64,000 bases of DNA from Pannonibacter phragmitetus_B (GCF_050510895.1 NZ_JBNINT010000001.1:434001-498000); one strand, 5' to 3'. Positions 33,899 through 43,526 are shown, numbered from the stretch's first letter. The notes: a model not told the origin generated them from the sequence alone. Made by a program: numbers and translations.

Positions 33899-34373
33899 TG
33901 CGCTCTCTCCTTGCCAGACTGGATGAAATGCACGATCGCGCCAAGGGCTGCAAAAAGCGATCCAACCGGAATGGCGGCATAGCCCCAGGCCATTGAGATT
34001 TCCAGACCGGCCATTTCCTGCATCTGGACGCGCTGGGCGGTGGAGATCCCGAACCAGAAAAGGGTGGCGAACATGATCAGGCAGGAGATGAGGGTGATGG
34101 CCTCGATGCTGCGCCGGAGCCCGCCCGTTGTGGCCTCGCGCGCCAGATCAATGGCAACCAGTGCGCCTTTGCGCAGGGCGACGGAAATGCCGAGCAGCAC
34201 CATCCAGACGAGAGCAAGCCGTGTGAGCGCTTCCGACCAGCTGGAAGGGGTGTGGAACAGGAAGCGTCCCATCACCTGCCAGAAGCTGGAGGCCACGGCG
34301 ATGGCCAGTGCAAGGAGGCGGCAGCCGCCACCCCTGCAACAAGTCCGTCAGCGCGACGGATCAATGCCGCCAC
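33895..34373 (-). CDS. dctQ: TRAP transporter small permease, DctQ type (frame break near 34311)
   Basis: About 159 residues with four membrane helices when read across a break near 34311. The intact part has FWQVMGRFLFHTPSSWSEAL and TRLALVWMVLLGISVALRKG, the typical DctQ block. The first helix (DGLVAGVAAAASL, then ALAIAVASS) lies in the preceding frame. One missing G in TTGC restores it. The start is GTG 34373 or TTG 34364, both just after the dctP stop; neither has a strong ribosome binding site. Couples the binding protein to DctM. Confidence 0.75.
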
Positions 34374-34378
34374 TGAGC

Positions 34379-35359
34379 TCATTGAGCTTTCCAGTCCCGG
34401 ATGCGCTTGATCAGGTCTGCGCCGAACTGGTTTTCAAACTCGGCATTGGCGGAAGCCATGGCCTGACGATAGGCGTCACGATCCTTGACTTCGACCACCT
34501 CGATGCCACGCTTGCGCAGGGTCTCGATACCGGCAGTCTCGTCCTGCTCCACCCTTGCGCGGTTGGCCGCCGATGCAGCCTGACCGCCTTCTTCCACGGC
34601 TGCCTTCTGCTCTTCCGTCAGGCCTGCGATGAAGTCCGGATTGCAGGCGAAAATGCCCGGCGAATAGACGTGGCGGGTCAGGTAGAGGTGCTTCTGCATC
34701 ATGTCGAGGTTGTTCGACAGGATCACCGGGATCGGGTTTTCCTGGCCATCAACCGTGCCCTGCTGCAGGGCCGAAGGCAGTTCGGAGAAGGCCATCGGGG
34801 TCGGCAGAACACCAGCAGCCTGCCAAGCCTGCATGTGCACCTGGTTTTCCATGGTGCGGATCTTCATGCCGCGCAGATCTTCCGGCGAGTTGACGGCCTT
34901 GGCGCCTGTCGTGAGGTTGCGGAAACCGTTTTCCAGCCAGGCAACGCCATAAAGGCCACGCGCCGGGAAGAGCGCCAGAAGCTCCTGTCCAACATCCGAG
35001 TCCAGCACGCCGCGGGCATGCTCGTAGCTGTCGAACAGGAACGGCACGTCGAGGACGCGGGTTTCGGGCACGAAGTTGCCGAGCGGGCCAGCCGAACCCA
35101 TAGCGCATTCCTGCGAGCCGAACTGCACGCTTTCCAGTGCTTCGCGCTCGTTGTCCATACGCTGGATCACCACATTGATCGTGCCGCCGGACTTCTCTTC
35201 GACAACCTTCTTGAAGGCAGCAGCCGCAAGGCCAAAATGGCTGTCTGCGGGAGAGGAATGGGTAACGGTCAGCGTGGTCTGAGCCGAAGCGGTCATAATG
35301 CCCCCAGCCAGGACCATGCCGGCGAGAACCGCTGTTTTCTTGGACTGCGAAAGTTTCAT
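34379..35359 (-). CDS. dctP: TRAP transporter substrate-binding protein, DctP type
   Basis: 326 residues with a signal peptide (cleavage near TASA, about residue 26). DctP-family blocks are TVTHSSPADSHFGLAAAAF, FLFDSYEHARGVLDSDVGQ, and GLYGVAWLENGFRNLTTG, followed by DLRGMKIRTMENQVH with the arginine that normally binds a ligand carboxylate. Start at ATG 35359 with GGAGGAAA upstream. The ligand is therefore probably a carboxylate; the neighbouring dehydrogenases suggest a hydroxy or sugar acid. Confidence 0.92.
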   Translation of the reverse strand: MKLSQSKKTAVLAGMVLAGGIMTASAQTTLTVTHSSPADSHFGLAAAAFKKVVEEKSGGTINVVIQRMDNEREALESVQFGSQECAMGSAGPLGNFVPETRVLDVPFLFDSYEHARGVLDSDVGQELLALFPARGLYGVAWLENGFRNLTTGAKAVNSPEDLRGMKIRTMENQVHMQAWQAAGVLPTPMAFSELPSALQQGTVDGQENPIPVILSNNLDMMQKHLYLTRHVYSPGIFACNPDFIAGLTEEQKAAVEEGGQAASAANRARVEQDETAGIETLRKRGIEVVEVKDRDAYRQAMASANAEFENQFGADLIKRIRDWKAQ

Positions 35360-35415
35360 GTGTTTCCTCCTCCAGGTAGAAAGCGTGCCCCGGCGGGGCA
35401 CGCGATGGGCGGGTT

Positions 35416-36929
35416 TCAGAGCACGCCTTCCGGCAGCAGGCCTGCCGGGAAATTCTGATAGCTGACCGGCCGCAGGAAGCGCCGGATCGCCATCGTGCCG
35501 ACGCTCGTGGCGCCAAAGTTGGTCGAAGCCGGGTAGGGGCCGCCATGTACCATGGCATCGACCACCTCAACACCGGTCGGGAAGCCGTTGACGAGCACGC
35601 GCCCGGCCTTGCGCTCCAGCACGGGCAGCAGCGTCTTTGCAAGCGGCAGGTCGCCGTCATCCATGTGCAAGGTGGCCGTAAGCTGGCCCTGGAAGCTCAG
35701 CGCAATGCGGCGCATTTCTTCCGGTGTTTTCACCCGGACGACGAGGCCCAGCGGCCCGAACACTTCTTCCGACAGTGCGTGGTCCGCAAGGAACTGGCTT
35801 GCCGTCGTCTCATAGAGGTTCGGATTGGCGCTGCGCCCTTCCGAGGCGGTTTCATGCACCGGCTGCACCGTTTCGCGGTTCTGCAGGCGGGCCTGACCAG
35901 ACTGATAGGCGCGGGCAATGCCTGCGGTCAGCATCACCTGCGGACCGGTCTTGGCGAGGGCTTCTTTCGCGGCAGCCACGAAGCTGTCTGCATCGCTTCC
36001 TGCCACCACAACGGCAATGCCCGGATTGGTGCAGAACTGGCCTGCACCCATCGCCAGCGAGGCGGCCCAGCCTGCGCCAAGGGCGGCTGCGCGGGCCTTC
36101 ACGGCATCCGGCAGAACGAACATCGGGTTGACGCTGCCCAGTTCCCCGAAGAAGGGGATCGGTTCCGGGCGGCTGGCGCAAAGGTCAAACAGGGCACGTC
36201 CACCGGCGAGCGAACCGGTGAAGCCAACGGCCTTGATCAGCGGGTGGGTGACGAGGGCGCTGCCCACGTCCCGGTTGCCGCCCTGCACGAGGCTGAAGAC
36301 GCCGGGATCAATGCCGAGCTTGCCAATGGCGGCATGGATGGCTTCTGCGACGATTTCGCTGGTGCCGGGATGGGCGGAATGGCCCTTCACCACCACGGGG
36401 CAGCCAGCGGCAAGAGCTGCTGCCGTGTCACCACCTGCCGTGGAGAAGGCGAGGGGAAGTTGGAGGCGCCGAACACGGCAACCGGTCCCACCGGGCGCTG
36501 CATCAGACGGATTTCCGGGCGCGGTGCGGGCTGGCGGTCCGGCAGGGCCGGATCGAAGCGGCGGTCGAGATAGTCACCCTTCTCGATGTGGCTGGCGAAG
36601 AGCCGCAGCTGGCCGGTGGTACGGCCTCGTTCGCCTTCAAGGCGGGCAGCTGGAAGGCCGGTTTCCTGGCAGCCAACCTCGGTAATGGCGGCCCCGCGTG
36701 CCTCGATTTCGTCCGCAATGGCGCGCAGCAGGGCAGCGCGCTCGGCGGCGGACGAATAGCCGTAGGACCAGAAGGCGTTTTCGGCGGCTTCCGCAGCGCG
36801 GTTCACCAGATCCACGGTGCCCACAGAGAAGGCGGCAGGCTCACCGGAAACGGGCTCGTTGTAAAAGCGATCGGGCGTCGCCACCCATTCGCCGGCAATC
36901 AGATGATTGCCGTGCGGCGTGTAAGTCAT
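35416..36929 (-). CDS. aldehyde dehydrogenase, ketoglutarate-semialdehyde type (frame break at 36453-36456)
   Basis: About 504 residues read across a break. The N-terminal part has HLIAGEWVATPDRFYNEPVSG and ends at VAVFGASNFP; the rest begins VVKGHSAHPGTSE. One extra base in the G4 run at 36453-36456 joins them through NFPLAFSTAGGDTAAA. The catalytic cysteine is in GAGQFCTNPG and the general-base glutamate in FFGELGSVNP. This pattern (GASNFPLAFS, ending near FPTGVEV) fits 2,5-dioxovalerate (ketoglutarate semialdehyde) dehydrogenases. The aldehyde may come from the adjacent alcohol dehydrogenase. Confidence 0.83.
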
Positions 36930-36956
36930 CTTGTCACTCCCCGGGGAGGCTTGCGC

Positions 36957-38093
36957 TTAAAGCGCAGCCTGCAGCATGGCGTGGTAATCTTCGGCTGTGG
37001 CGTCACGCGGGTTGGTGCGGTGGCTGTGGTCGGCCAGCGCACCCTTGACCACCTTGTCGAACAGGTCTGCGGTCACGCCCAGTTCCGAGAGGCGGGTGGG
37101 CAGGCCAATGGCGCGGGTCATCTCTTCAATGGCGGCACCAATGTCTGCATCCGCAGCAAGGCCCATGGCATCGGCAAGACGGGCGTATTTGTTTTCGTCC
37201 ACGGAGGTCTTGGCGCTGCGGTTGAAGGCCAGCACCGGCGGCATGAAGATGGCATTCAGAGTGCCGTGATGCAGCTTCGGATTGATGCCGCCCAGCGAGT
37301 GGCTGAGGCTGTGCACGCAGCCGAGACCCTTCTGGAACGCCATTGCGCCCATGGTCGCCACGATGGCCATGTTGGCGCGGGCGTCGCGGTTGTTCGGCTC
37401 TTCCACGGCAAGGCGGATGTTGGCCCAGCCCCGGCGCAGGCCTTCCAGCGCGATGCCGTCGGCAGGCGGGTTGAAGGACGGGGCGAGATAGGTCTCGATG
37501 CAGTGGGAAATGGCGTCCATGCCCGTGGCAGCGGTCAGCATGGGCGGCAGGCTGAGCGTCAGCTCCGGATCGACAATGGCGGCTTTCGGGATGAGATAGG
37601 GCGACAGCAGCCCGACCTTGCGGCCATCTTCCAGAATGATGATGGCGGCGCGGCCAACTTCACTGCCCGTTCCGGCGGTGGTGGGAACGGCAATGGTCGG
37701 GAAGGTGCGGGAGGTGATCTTTTCCAGTCCGCCTTCGACCACGGCATAGGTCTTCAGCGGGCCTTCATGCGCGGCCATGATTGCAACGGCCTTGGCCAGA
37801 TCCAGTGCCGAACCGCCACCAATGGCAATGATGCCGTTGCCGCCAGCTTCACGGAAAAGGGCAGTGGCCTTGACAGCAGCGGCTTCAGTCGGGTTGCCGG
37901 GGGTCTCGTCAAAGACGGCGGCAGGTGTGACGCCGGTTGCTGCTTCGATGCGCTCCAGCATGCCCAGAGCGCGCACGCCCTTGTCGGTGACGATGACCGG
38001 ACGGGTGATGCCGGCCAGCGCCAGCTCCGCCTTCAGCGTTGCGATTTCGCCGTATCCGAACTGGACCCGCGTCACGTAATTGATCAGGCTCAT
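36957..38093 (-). CDS. iron-containing (group III) alcohol dehydrogenase
   Basis: 378 residues. The NAD(P) motif IIAIGGGSALDLAKAVAIMA, AVPTTAGTGSEVGRAAII, and the metal-binding histidine region CVHSLSHSLGG with the downstream HHGTLNAIFMPPVL define the Fe-ADH family. It is probably a first-step oxidation or reduction enzyme of the operon, feeding the aldehyde dehydrogenase 27 nt downstream. The start ATG 38093 has GGGGGA upstream; a much longer open frame continues through the LysR gene in antisense and is not coding. Confidence 0.88.
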   Translation of the reverse strand: MSLINYVTRVQFGYGEIATLKAELALAGITRPVIVTDKGVRALGMLERIEAATGVTPAAVFDETPGNPTEAAAVKATALFREAGGNGIIAIGGGSALDLAKAVAIMAAHEGPLKTYAVVEGGLEKITSRTFPTIAVPTTAGTGSEVGRAAIIILEDGRKVGLLSPYLIPKAAIVDPELTLSLPPMLTAATGMDAISHCIETYLAPSFNPPADGIALEGLRRGWANIRLAVEEPNNRDARANMAIVATMGAMAFQKGLGCVHSLSHSLGGINPKLHHGTLNAIFMPPVLAFNRSAKTSVDENKYARLADAMGLAADADIGAAIEEMTRAIGLPTRLSELGVTADLFDKVVKGALADHSHRTNPRDATAEDYHAMLQAAL

Positions 38094-38110
38094 ATGTCCC
38101 CCTGCTTGGC

Positions 38111-38216
38111 TATTCCCATTTGGTAACCCAAGGGGCAGAGCATTGTCCCTCCCGTGGGTATTCCTATTGAGCGGGCAGGATAATAGCAGCGCTGAAGCTG
38201 TAAATACGCTATTCTT
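38111..38216. promoter_or_regulatory. divergent ADH/LysR control region with repeated TATTC
   Basis: The 159-nt gap holds three same-direction copies of TATTC[CT] at 38111, 38159 and 38210, spaced 48 and 51 bp. LysR regulators typically bind such divergent regions. No clean T-N11-A palindrome stands out, so this is only a candidate operator array. Confidence 0.3.
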
Positions 38217-38252
38217 GGATACTGATATAACGAAATAGAAATTCAAAAGCCG

Positions 38253-39194
38253 ATGCCGCGCACCCACTCCATGCCGCTGATCCGTCTTTCGATGCGGCAG
38301 ATGCTGCTGATTTCCGCCATCGACGACAACGGCTCCCTGAAACGGGCGTCGGAACTGATTGGCATGAGCCAGCCACGCGCCACCAAGGCGCTGCAAGAGG
38401 CTGAGGACCTGACAGGGACGAAGCTCTTTAACCGCACCAACCGGGGGCTCATCGCAACGCCTGCGGGGGAATGCATGATCCGCCACGCGAAGACCATGCT
38501 GTCGCAGCTGACGGCCATGGCGCAGGAGATTCACAGCGCCTCTGACGGAGAGTGGGGCCGGTTGCGCATCGGCACCATTATGGGCGCGGTGCCTTATGTG
38601 ACGGAAACCATCAGCGCCTTCCTGCGGCGCTTTCCGCGCACTTCGGTGGAAATTCTGGAGGATACCAGCGTGGAACTGCTGCGCCAGCTGGACAGGGGGC
38701 TGCTGGATCTCGTCATCGGCCGCAGTTCGATGAGCACCACGCCGCAGCTTTACAACGTCACGGCCTTCCATGATGAGCTGCTGGCCGTCGTGGCCAATCC
38801 GGCTCATCCGCTTGTCGGCCGCAAGAAGGTGTTGCTGAAGGACCTCGTGGATGCGCGCTGGATTGTCTACACAGCCTCCATGCCCATGCGGCTGTCGCTG
38901 GAGCAGGAGTTCCGGCACGCGGGGCTGGAGATGCCACGCGCCTTGCTGGAAACCCGTTCGGCACTGACCACCATGTCGTTGATGCAGGCCGAGCCCAACA
39001 CGGTGGCGTTGCTTTCCAGCGATGTTGCGGCGTTTTTCGTCAATTTTGGCATGGCCAGTGTTTTGCCGATGCATCTGCGCTCCAAGAGCGAGCCCTACGA
39101 AGTGATCACCCGCAAATCCGCAGATCTCAGCCCGCCGACCCTCCAGTTCATCGAGGATCTGGTGGCTGGCGTGCCGAGTGCTGCCCGGCTGTGA
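38253..39194 (+). CDS. LysR-family transcriptional regulator
   Basis: 313 residues. HTH with LLISAIDDNGSLKRASELIG and MSQPRATKALQEAEDLTG, followed by a full substrate-binding domain starting at GRLRIGTIMGAVPYV. It resembles the GbpR/PcaQ-like group (short N-terminus, RQMLLISAI). It is divergent from the Fe-alcohol dehydrogenase and so the obvious candidate regulator of the minus-strand TRAP operon. Confidence 0.88.
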   Translation: MPRTHSMPLIRLSMRQMLLISAIDDNGSLKRASELIGMSQPRATKALQEAEDLTGTKLFNRTNRGLIATPAGECMIRHAKTMLSQLTAMAQEIHSASDGEWGRLRIGTIMGAVPYVTETISAFLRRFPRTSVEILEDTSVELLRQLDRGLLDLVIGRSSMSTTPQLYNVTAFHDELLAVVANPAHPLVGRKKVLLKDLVDARWIVYTASMPMRLSLEQEFRHAGLEMPRALLETRSALTTMSLMQAEPNTVALLSSDVAAFFVNFGMASVLPMHLRSKSEPYEVITRKSADLSPPTLQFIEDLVAGVPSAARL

Positions 39195-39206
39195 GGGCGG
39201 CCATTC

Positions 39207-40163
39207 TCAGTCTTTTATGTCCGCCCGCCTTGGCATGAGCACCGGTGCATCCATGCCGGGCACGTAGCTGCTGGAAATCAGTTGGCGGCAATGGGTCTCG
39301 AAAGCCTGAACAAGCCGGGTGGGCAAACGCTGTCCGGCGCTCAGAAGACCGAGCCGCATCGGCCTGTGATCTCCGGCAAGGCGCAGGCTGACAAGGCGGC
39401 GCCCGTCGAGTGCGGCCTTGTTGCGCGGGCGCACGTTGGCCAGCGTATAGCCATAGTGGCTGGCGACCATGGTGCGGATGACATCGAGATGCTGGATCTG
39501 GGTAATGATGTTCGGGGTGACACCAGCGGCCGCAAACAAGCCGAGGAAATAGTCCCGCGACAGTGGCAGATCGAGCAGGATGAACGGCTGGTCCGCCAGT
39601 TCCGCCAGTGAGATGGCTGTGAGTTGCGCCAGTGGATCGGTTTCTGCCACCTGCACATGCGGCGGCAGTTCGGCGAGAGGGGTGAACTGAAACCCTTCCG
39701 GCACCAGCAGGTCATAGGACAAGGCAACGTCCAGCTCCGCCCGCTCCAGCCGTGTCAACAGCGTCTGATGATCGCTGACCGTGGGGCGGATGGCGACGCC
39801 CGGATAAGCGGCCTGAAAGCTCTGGCTGACTTCCGGCAGAACCATGGGCGCGAAGGTGAGCAGGCAACCGAGGGAAAGCGCGCCGGTGACCTGTTCGCAG
39901 GCTTCCGAGGCGGCGGTATAGAGGCTTTGCGCCTGTCCGATCACGGCCTTGGCCTCAACCAGCAGCTTTTGCCCCGCCGGCGTCAGCGACAGCCCCTGCG
40001 CATGGCGGCGCAGGAAAAGCTGGGCGCCAAGTTCTGTCTCCAGCTGCGAGATGGCGGTGGAGATCGACGGCGGCGAGACGCGTATGCGGGCAGACGCCAG
40101 CGCGATGCTGCCTGCCTCCGCTGCTGCGATGAAATACTCCAGCTGGCGCAGCGTGATCCGCAT
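39207..40163 (-). CDS. LysR-family transcriptional regulator
   Basis: 318 residues. HTH region LRQLEYFIAAAEAGSIALAS and VSPPSISTAISQLETELG, then a regulatory domain (GALSLGCLLTFAPMVLPEV). Start at ATG 40163 with AGGAG upstream, rather than a longer frame. It lies divergent from the flavin monooxygenase-RidA-DUF1028 genes with a 151-nt shared promoter, so it likely controls them. Convergent with the LysR gene at 38253. Confidence 0.88.
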   Translation of the reverse strand: MRITLRQLEYFIAAAEAGSIALASARIRVSPPSISTAISQLETELGAQLFLRRHAQGLSLTPAGQKLLVEAKAVIGQAQSLYTAASEACEQVTGALSLGCLLTFAPMVLPEVSQSFQAAYPGVAIRPTVSDHQTLLTRLERAELDVALSYDLLVPEGFQFTPLAELPPHVQVAETDPLAQLTAISLAELADQPFILLDLPLSRDYFLGLFAAAGVTPNIITQIQHLDVIRTMVASHYGYTLANVRPRNKAALDGRRLVSLRLAGDHRPMRLGLLSAGQRLPTRLVQAFETHCRQLISSSYVPGMDAPVLMPRRADIKD

Positions 40164-40314
40164 TCGTGTCTCCTTGTGATGCTCTGGCCGCTTGCTTCGG
40201 ATTTTCCTAATCAATGCTGCAAGAATTCATATTTTTCCAGATGCAATCCACCCGCTAGACCTGAAGGAACCGGCGCAAACAGGTGGCCCGGGTAAATTGC
40301 GGAAGGACGGGCGC

Positions 40315-41565
40315 ATGGCAGTCGAGACGATCCACACGCTGGTTGTTGGTGCCGGCCAGGCGGGTGTTGCCATGAGCGAGCACCTCAGCCGCAACGGCAT
40401 CGACCATATCGTGCTGGAGCGCGGCCGCATTGCCGAACGTTGGCGGTCTATGCGCTGGGATTCCCTTGTTGCCAACGGCCCCGCCTGGCACGACCGTTTC
40501 CCCGGACTGGAGTTTTCCGGCAGCCCGGATGCCTTCGTGGGCAAGGAAGGGGTGGCAGATTACTTCGTGGATTACGCGGATATGGTGAAAGCCCCCATCC
40601 GCTGCGGCGTTGAGGTCAACCGGGTCGCCCGGCTGGAGGGCCGTCCCGGCTTCCGGGTTGAAACGTCCGATGGCGTCATTGAGGCGCTGAACGTTGTGGC
40701 CGCCACCGGGCCGTTCCAGAAGCCCAGCATTCCGCCGATCGTGCCCGCAGAAGCAGATGTGGCGCAGATCCATTCGAGTGAATACCGCAATCCCGGCCAG
40801 CTGGCGGAAGGCGCCGTGCTCGTGGTCGGCGCCGGGTCTTCCGGCGTGCAGATCGCCGAAGAGCTGATGCTGTCTGGCCGCAAGGTCTATCTTTCCGTTG
40901 GCCCGCATGACCGTCCGCCCCGCTCCTACCGGGGGCGTGATTTCGTCTGGTGGCTGGGCGTGCTGGGCAAATGGGATGCGCAGGCGCAGGCCCCCGGTGC
41001 GGAGCATGTCACCATCGCCGTGAGTGGCGCTCATGGCGGCAAGACCATCGATTTCCGCCGTCTTGCGGCTCAGGGCATGGTGCTGACCGGCATGACCGGC
41101 GCCTACCGCGATGGTACCCTGGCCTTCGCGGATGACCTTGCCCGCAATCTTGAGCGGGGTGACCGGAACTATCTGGCCGTGCTGGACGAGGCAGATGCCT
41201 TCGTCGCCCGCAACGGCCTCGATCTGCCGGAAGAGCCGGAGGCGCGTATCCTCGGGCCGCAGGTGGAGTGCGTCAGCAATCCCTTGCGTGAGCTTGATCT
41301 GGAGGCGGCGGGCGTTTCCACCATCATCTGGGCCACGGGTTTCGTGTCTGACTACAGCTGGCTTGAAGTTGATGCCTTTGATGAGGCCGGACGGCCGAAG
41401 CATCAGCGCGGCGTGTCAGCCGAAAAGGGCATCTATTTTCTCGGGCTGCCCTGGCTGAGCGGGCGCGGCTCCAGTTTCATCTGGGGCGTTTGGCATGACG
41501 CGGGGTATGTGGCGGATCACATCCGCATTCAGGACAATTACCTTGCCTACAGGCCGCAGCCCTGA
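40315..41565 (+). CDS. flavin-containing monooxygenase-like FAD/NAD(P) protein
   Basis: 416 residues. FAD motif TLVVGAGQAGVAMSEHLSRN, then a second dinucleotide motif VLVVGAGSSGVQIAEELMLS and the distal ATGFVSDYSWL (FMO-type ATG motif). Similar to YUCCA/CzcO-like single-component flavoprotein monooxygenases. The first gene of a small operon with RidA and DUF1028 proteins. Start at ATG 40315 with GGAAGGA upstream. Substrate unknown; an amine or amide seems reasonable given the RidA partner. Confidence 0.85.
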   Translation: MAVETIHTLVVGAGQAGVAMSEHLSRNGIDHIVLERGRIAERWRSMRWDSLVANGPAWHDRFPGLEFSGSPDAFVGKEGVADYFVDYADMVKAPIRCGVEVNRVARLEGRPGFRVETSDGVIEALNVVAATGPFQKPSIPPIVPAEADVAQIHSSEYRNPGQLAEGAVLVVGAGSSGVQIAEELMLSGRKVYLSVGPHDRPPRSYRGRDFVWWLGVLGKWDAQAQAPGAEHVTIAVSGAHGGKTIDFRRLAAQGMVLTGMTGAYRDGTLAFADDLARNLERGDRNYLAVLDEADAFVARNGLDLPEEPEARILGPQVECVSNPLRELDLEAAGVSTIIWATGFVSDYSWLEVDAFDEAGRPKHQRGVSAEKGIYFLGLPWLSGRGSSFIWGVWHDAGYVADHIRIQDNYLAYRPQP

Positions 41566-41603
41566 GCGGTATGCGGCATCTGGTGCATCGAGGGGAAACG
41601 GCA

Positions 41604-42017
41604 ATGGCACATACGCGCATCCGCAAGTTCAACACGCGGGACACCTATCCGGAGCAGAAGCTGGACAATGATCTTTGTCAGGCCGTGGTGGCACGCGGCA
41701 CGATGATCTTTCTGCGCGGCCAATGCCCGCAGGATCTCGACACTGCAAAGAATATCGAGAGCCACGACCCGGTGGAGCAGACCCACAAGGTGATGCAGAA
41801 CATCCGTCAGCTCCTCGAGGAAGCTGGTGGCCGGATGGAGCATGTCACCAAGCTGGTGGTCTATCTGACCGACGTGCGCCACCGCGAGGCGGTCTACCGG
41901 ACGATGGGCGAGTACATCAAGGGCGTGTTCCCGGTCTGCACCGGCCTTGTCGTCGCGGCACTGGCCCGGCCTGAATGGCTGGTCGAGATCGACGCCACTG
42001 CCGTCATTCCAGATTGA
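41604..42017 (+). CDS. RidA/YjgF family protein
   Basis: 137 residues. RidA fold with MIFLRGQCPQDLDTAKN, a central EQTHKVMQNIRQLLEEAGG and TKLVVYLTDVRHREAVYRT, the family's subfamily signature. The arginine that binds the carboxylate in imine deaminases should lie in the C-terminal ARPEWLVEIDATAV region (normally R near RP). RidA proteins hydrolyse reactive enamines/imines. Position after the monooxygenase suggests it clears its product. Ribosome binding site GAGGGG upstream. Confidence 0.85.
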   Translation: MAHTRIRKFNTRDTYPEQKLDNDLCQAVVARGTMIFLRGQCPQDLDTAKNIESHDPVEQTHKVMQNIRQLLEEAGGRMEHVTKLVVYLTDVRHREAVYRTMGEYIKGVFPVCTGLVVAALARPEWLVEIDATAVIPD

Positions 42018-42053
42018 GCCAGAGTGCCTGAAAACCTCCGGAAAGGAACATTC

Positions 42054-42730
42054 ATGACCTTCTCCATCGTCGCCCGCTGCGAAAAGACTGGCCAGTTTGG
42101 CGTCGCCATCTCCTCGTCGTCGCCTGCCGTTGCCGCCCGCTGCGCCTGGGCACAGGCGGGAACCGGTGCGGTGGCGACGCAGAATGTCACCAATCCTGCG
42201 CTGGGCGCGAAGATGCTGGAGGAGCTGGCGAAAGGCGCCAGCGCAGCGGGGCTGTTGCGGCAGCGCGGGACAGCGACGGCTTCCCGGACTACCGCCAGCT
42301 TCTGGCGGTGGATGGGGAGGGGCAGACGGCCATTCATTCCGGTCCCAAGGCGCTCGGTATCTGGACTTCAGCAGAAGGGCATCAGTGCGTGGCGGCGGGC
42401 AATCTGTTGGCCAATGATGGTGTGCCGGCAGCGATGGTCGCGGCTTTTGAGGCCGCGCCAGGGGAACTCGGCGACCGGCTGATTGCGGCTCTGGCGGCTG
42501 CGGTTGCGGCGGGCGGTGAAGCTGGTCCCGTGCACTCTGCCGGGCTGCTGATCGTGGACAGACAGTCCTGGCCATTTGCCGAACTGCGGATCGACTGGCT
42601 GGACGAAGCCTGCCCTGTGGCGGCTGTTGCGAAGGCCTGGGAGGTCTACAAGCCGCAGGCGGCAGATTATGTTACGCGGGCGCTCAATCCCGTTGCGGCC
42701 CCGTCTTATGGTGTGCCGGGCGACGAATAG
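42054..42730 (+). CDS. DUF1028 family protein (Ntn-hydrolase-like; frame break at 42267-42269)
   Basis: About 225 residues across one break. The N-terminus MTFSIVARCEKTGQFGVAIS, the residues PAVAARCAWAQAGTGAVATQ and the distal DYRQLLAVDGEGQTAIHSG plus QCVAAGNLLAN fit DUF1028, a family with an Ntn-hydrolase-like fold. The two halves are in different frames. One extra G in the G3 run at 42267-42269 gives RGDSDGFPDYRQLL. The function of the family is unknown; association with RidA is common. It ends 12 nt before the convergent GntR gene. Confidence 0.78.
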
Positions 42731-42742
42731 GCCGGGGCCCGT

Positions 42743-43513
42743 TCAGGCGGTGTGGTCTGGCCGGATGGTGAAGTGCAGGCGGGCCGCGTCCGTCCGGTAG
42801 AGGGCGGAGAAATACTCGGCATATCTGCCGCTTCGGATCGTTGAGCGGGATTCGATCTTGATCAGCGCCGTGCCCTTGCGGATCTGCAGATGCGTCGCTT
42901 CCTCGGCGCTGGCATTCACCGCCTCGACCCAGCGTTCCGCGCCTTCGAAGGCGATGCCATAAAGCTCCAGCAGCAAGGCATAGAGGGAACGGTCTTCCAG
43001 CGGATGATCCAGCAGGCCCGGTACCAGCGCCTCGGGCAGGACGCTGTGCACCAGAATACGTGGCACGCCGTCGACGCTCATGATGCGCCGCAAGTATACT
43101 ACCTTGTCGTCGGGCCCCAGGCCCAATGCCTTGGCAGCCTTCGCGTCCGGCTCGCGGATGTCGGCGGCAAGAATGGTGCGTGAGACTTGATGGTTGCGGC
43201 TGCGGATATCTCCCGAAAAGCCGATGATCCGGCCCACGAAATCGCTGTCTTCCGTCTGCTGGGCCACGAATGCACCGCGGCCCTGCTGACGGTAGACGAG
43301 CCCTTCTGACACCAGCTGGCTCATGGCCTGGCGCACGACGATGCGCGACACGCCAAACTGGTTGCACAGGTCGGTCTCGCTGGGCAGCTTGTCGTCGGGC
43401 TGCATACCCCGCTGCACGATCATGTCCGCAATGGCAGTTTTCAGCTGCAGCCAGAGCGGAATTCTGGAAGAGCGGCCCTGAAGAGCCGGCATATCCAGGG
43501 GCTGATCGGACAC
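42743..43513 (-). CDS. GntR-family regulator, HutC subfamily
   Basis: 256 residues. GntR winged HTH at residues 20-85 (KLPSETDLCNQFGVSRIVVR and GLVYRQQGRGAFVA) and a UTRA effector domain (about 105-245). It follows the GlpD-family gene on the same strand 13 nt downstream, so is likely co-transcribed and acts as local repressor of the polyol locus. The symmetrical sequences in the glpD-kinase promoter region are its best operator candidates. Confidence 0.88.
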   Translation of the reverse strand: MSDQPLDMPALQGRSSRIPLWLQLKTAIADMIVQRGMQPDDKLPSETDLCNQFGVSRIVVRQAMSQLVSEGLVYRQQGRGAFVAQQTEDSDFVGRIIGFSGDIRSRNHQVSRTILAADIREPDAKAAKALGLGPDDKVVYLRRIMSVDGVPRILVHSVLPEALVPGLLDHPLEDRSLYALLLELYGIAFEGAERWVEAVNASAEEATHLQIRKGTALIKIESRSTIRSGRYAEYFSALYRTDAARLHFTIRPDHTA

Positions 43514-43526
43514 GGGCGCATTTCCT

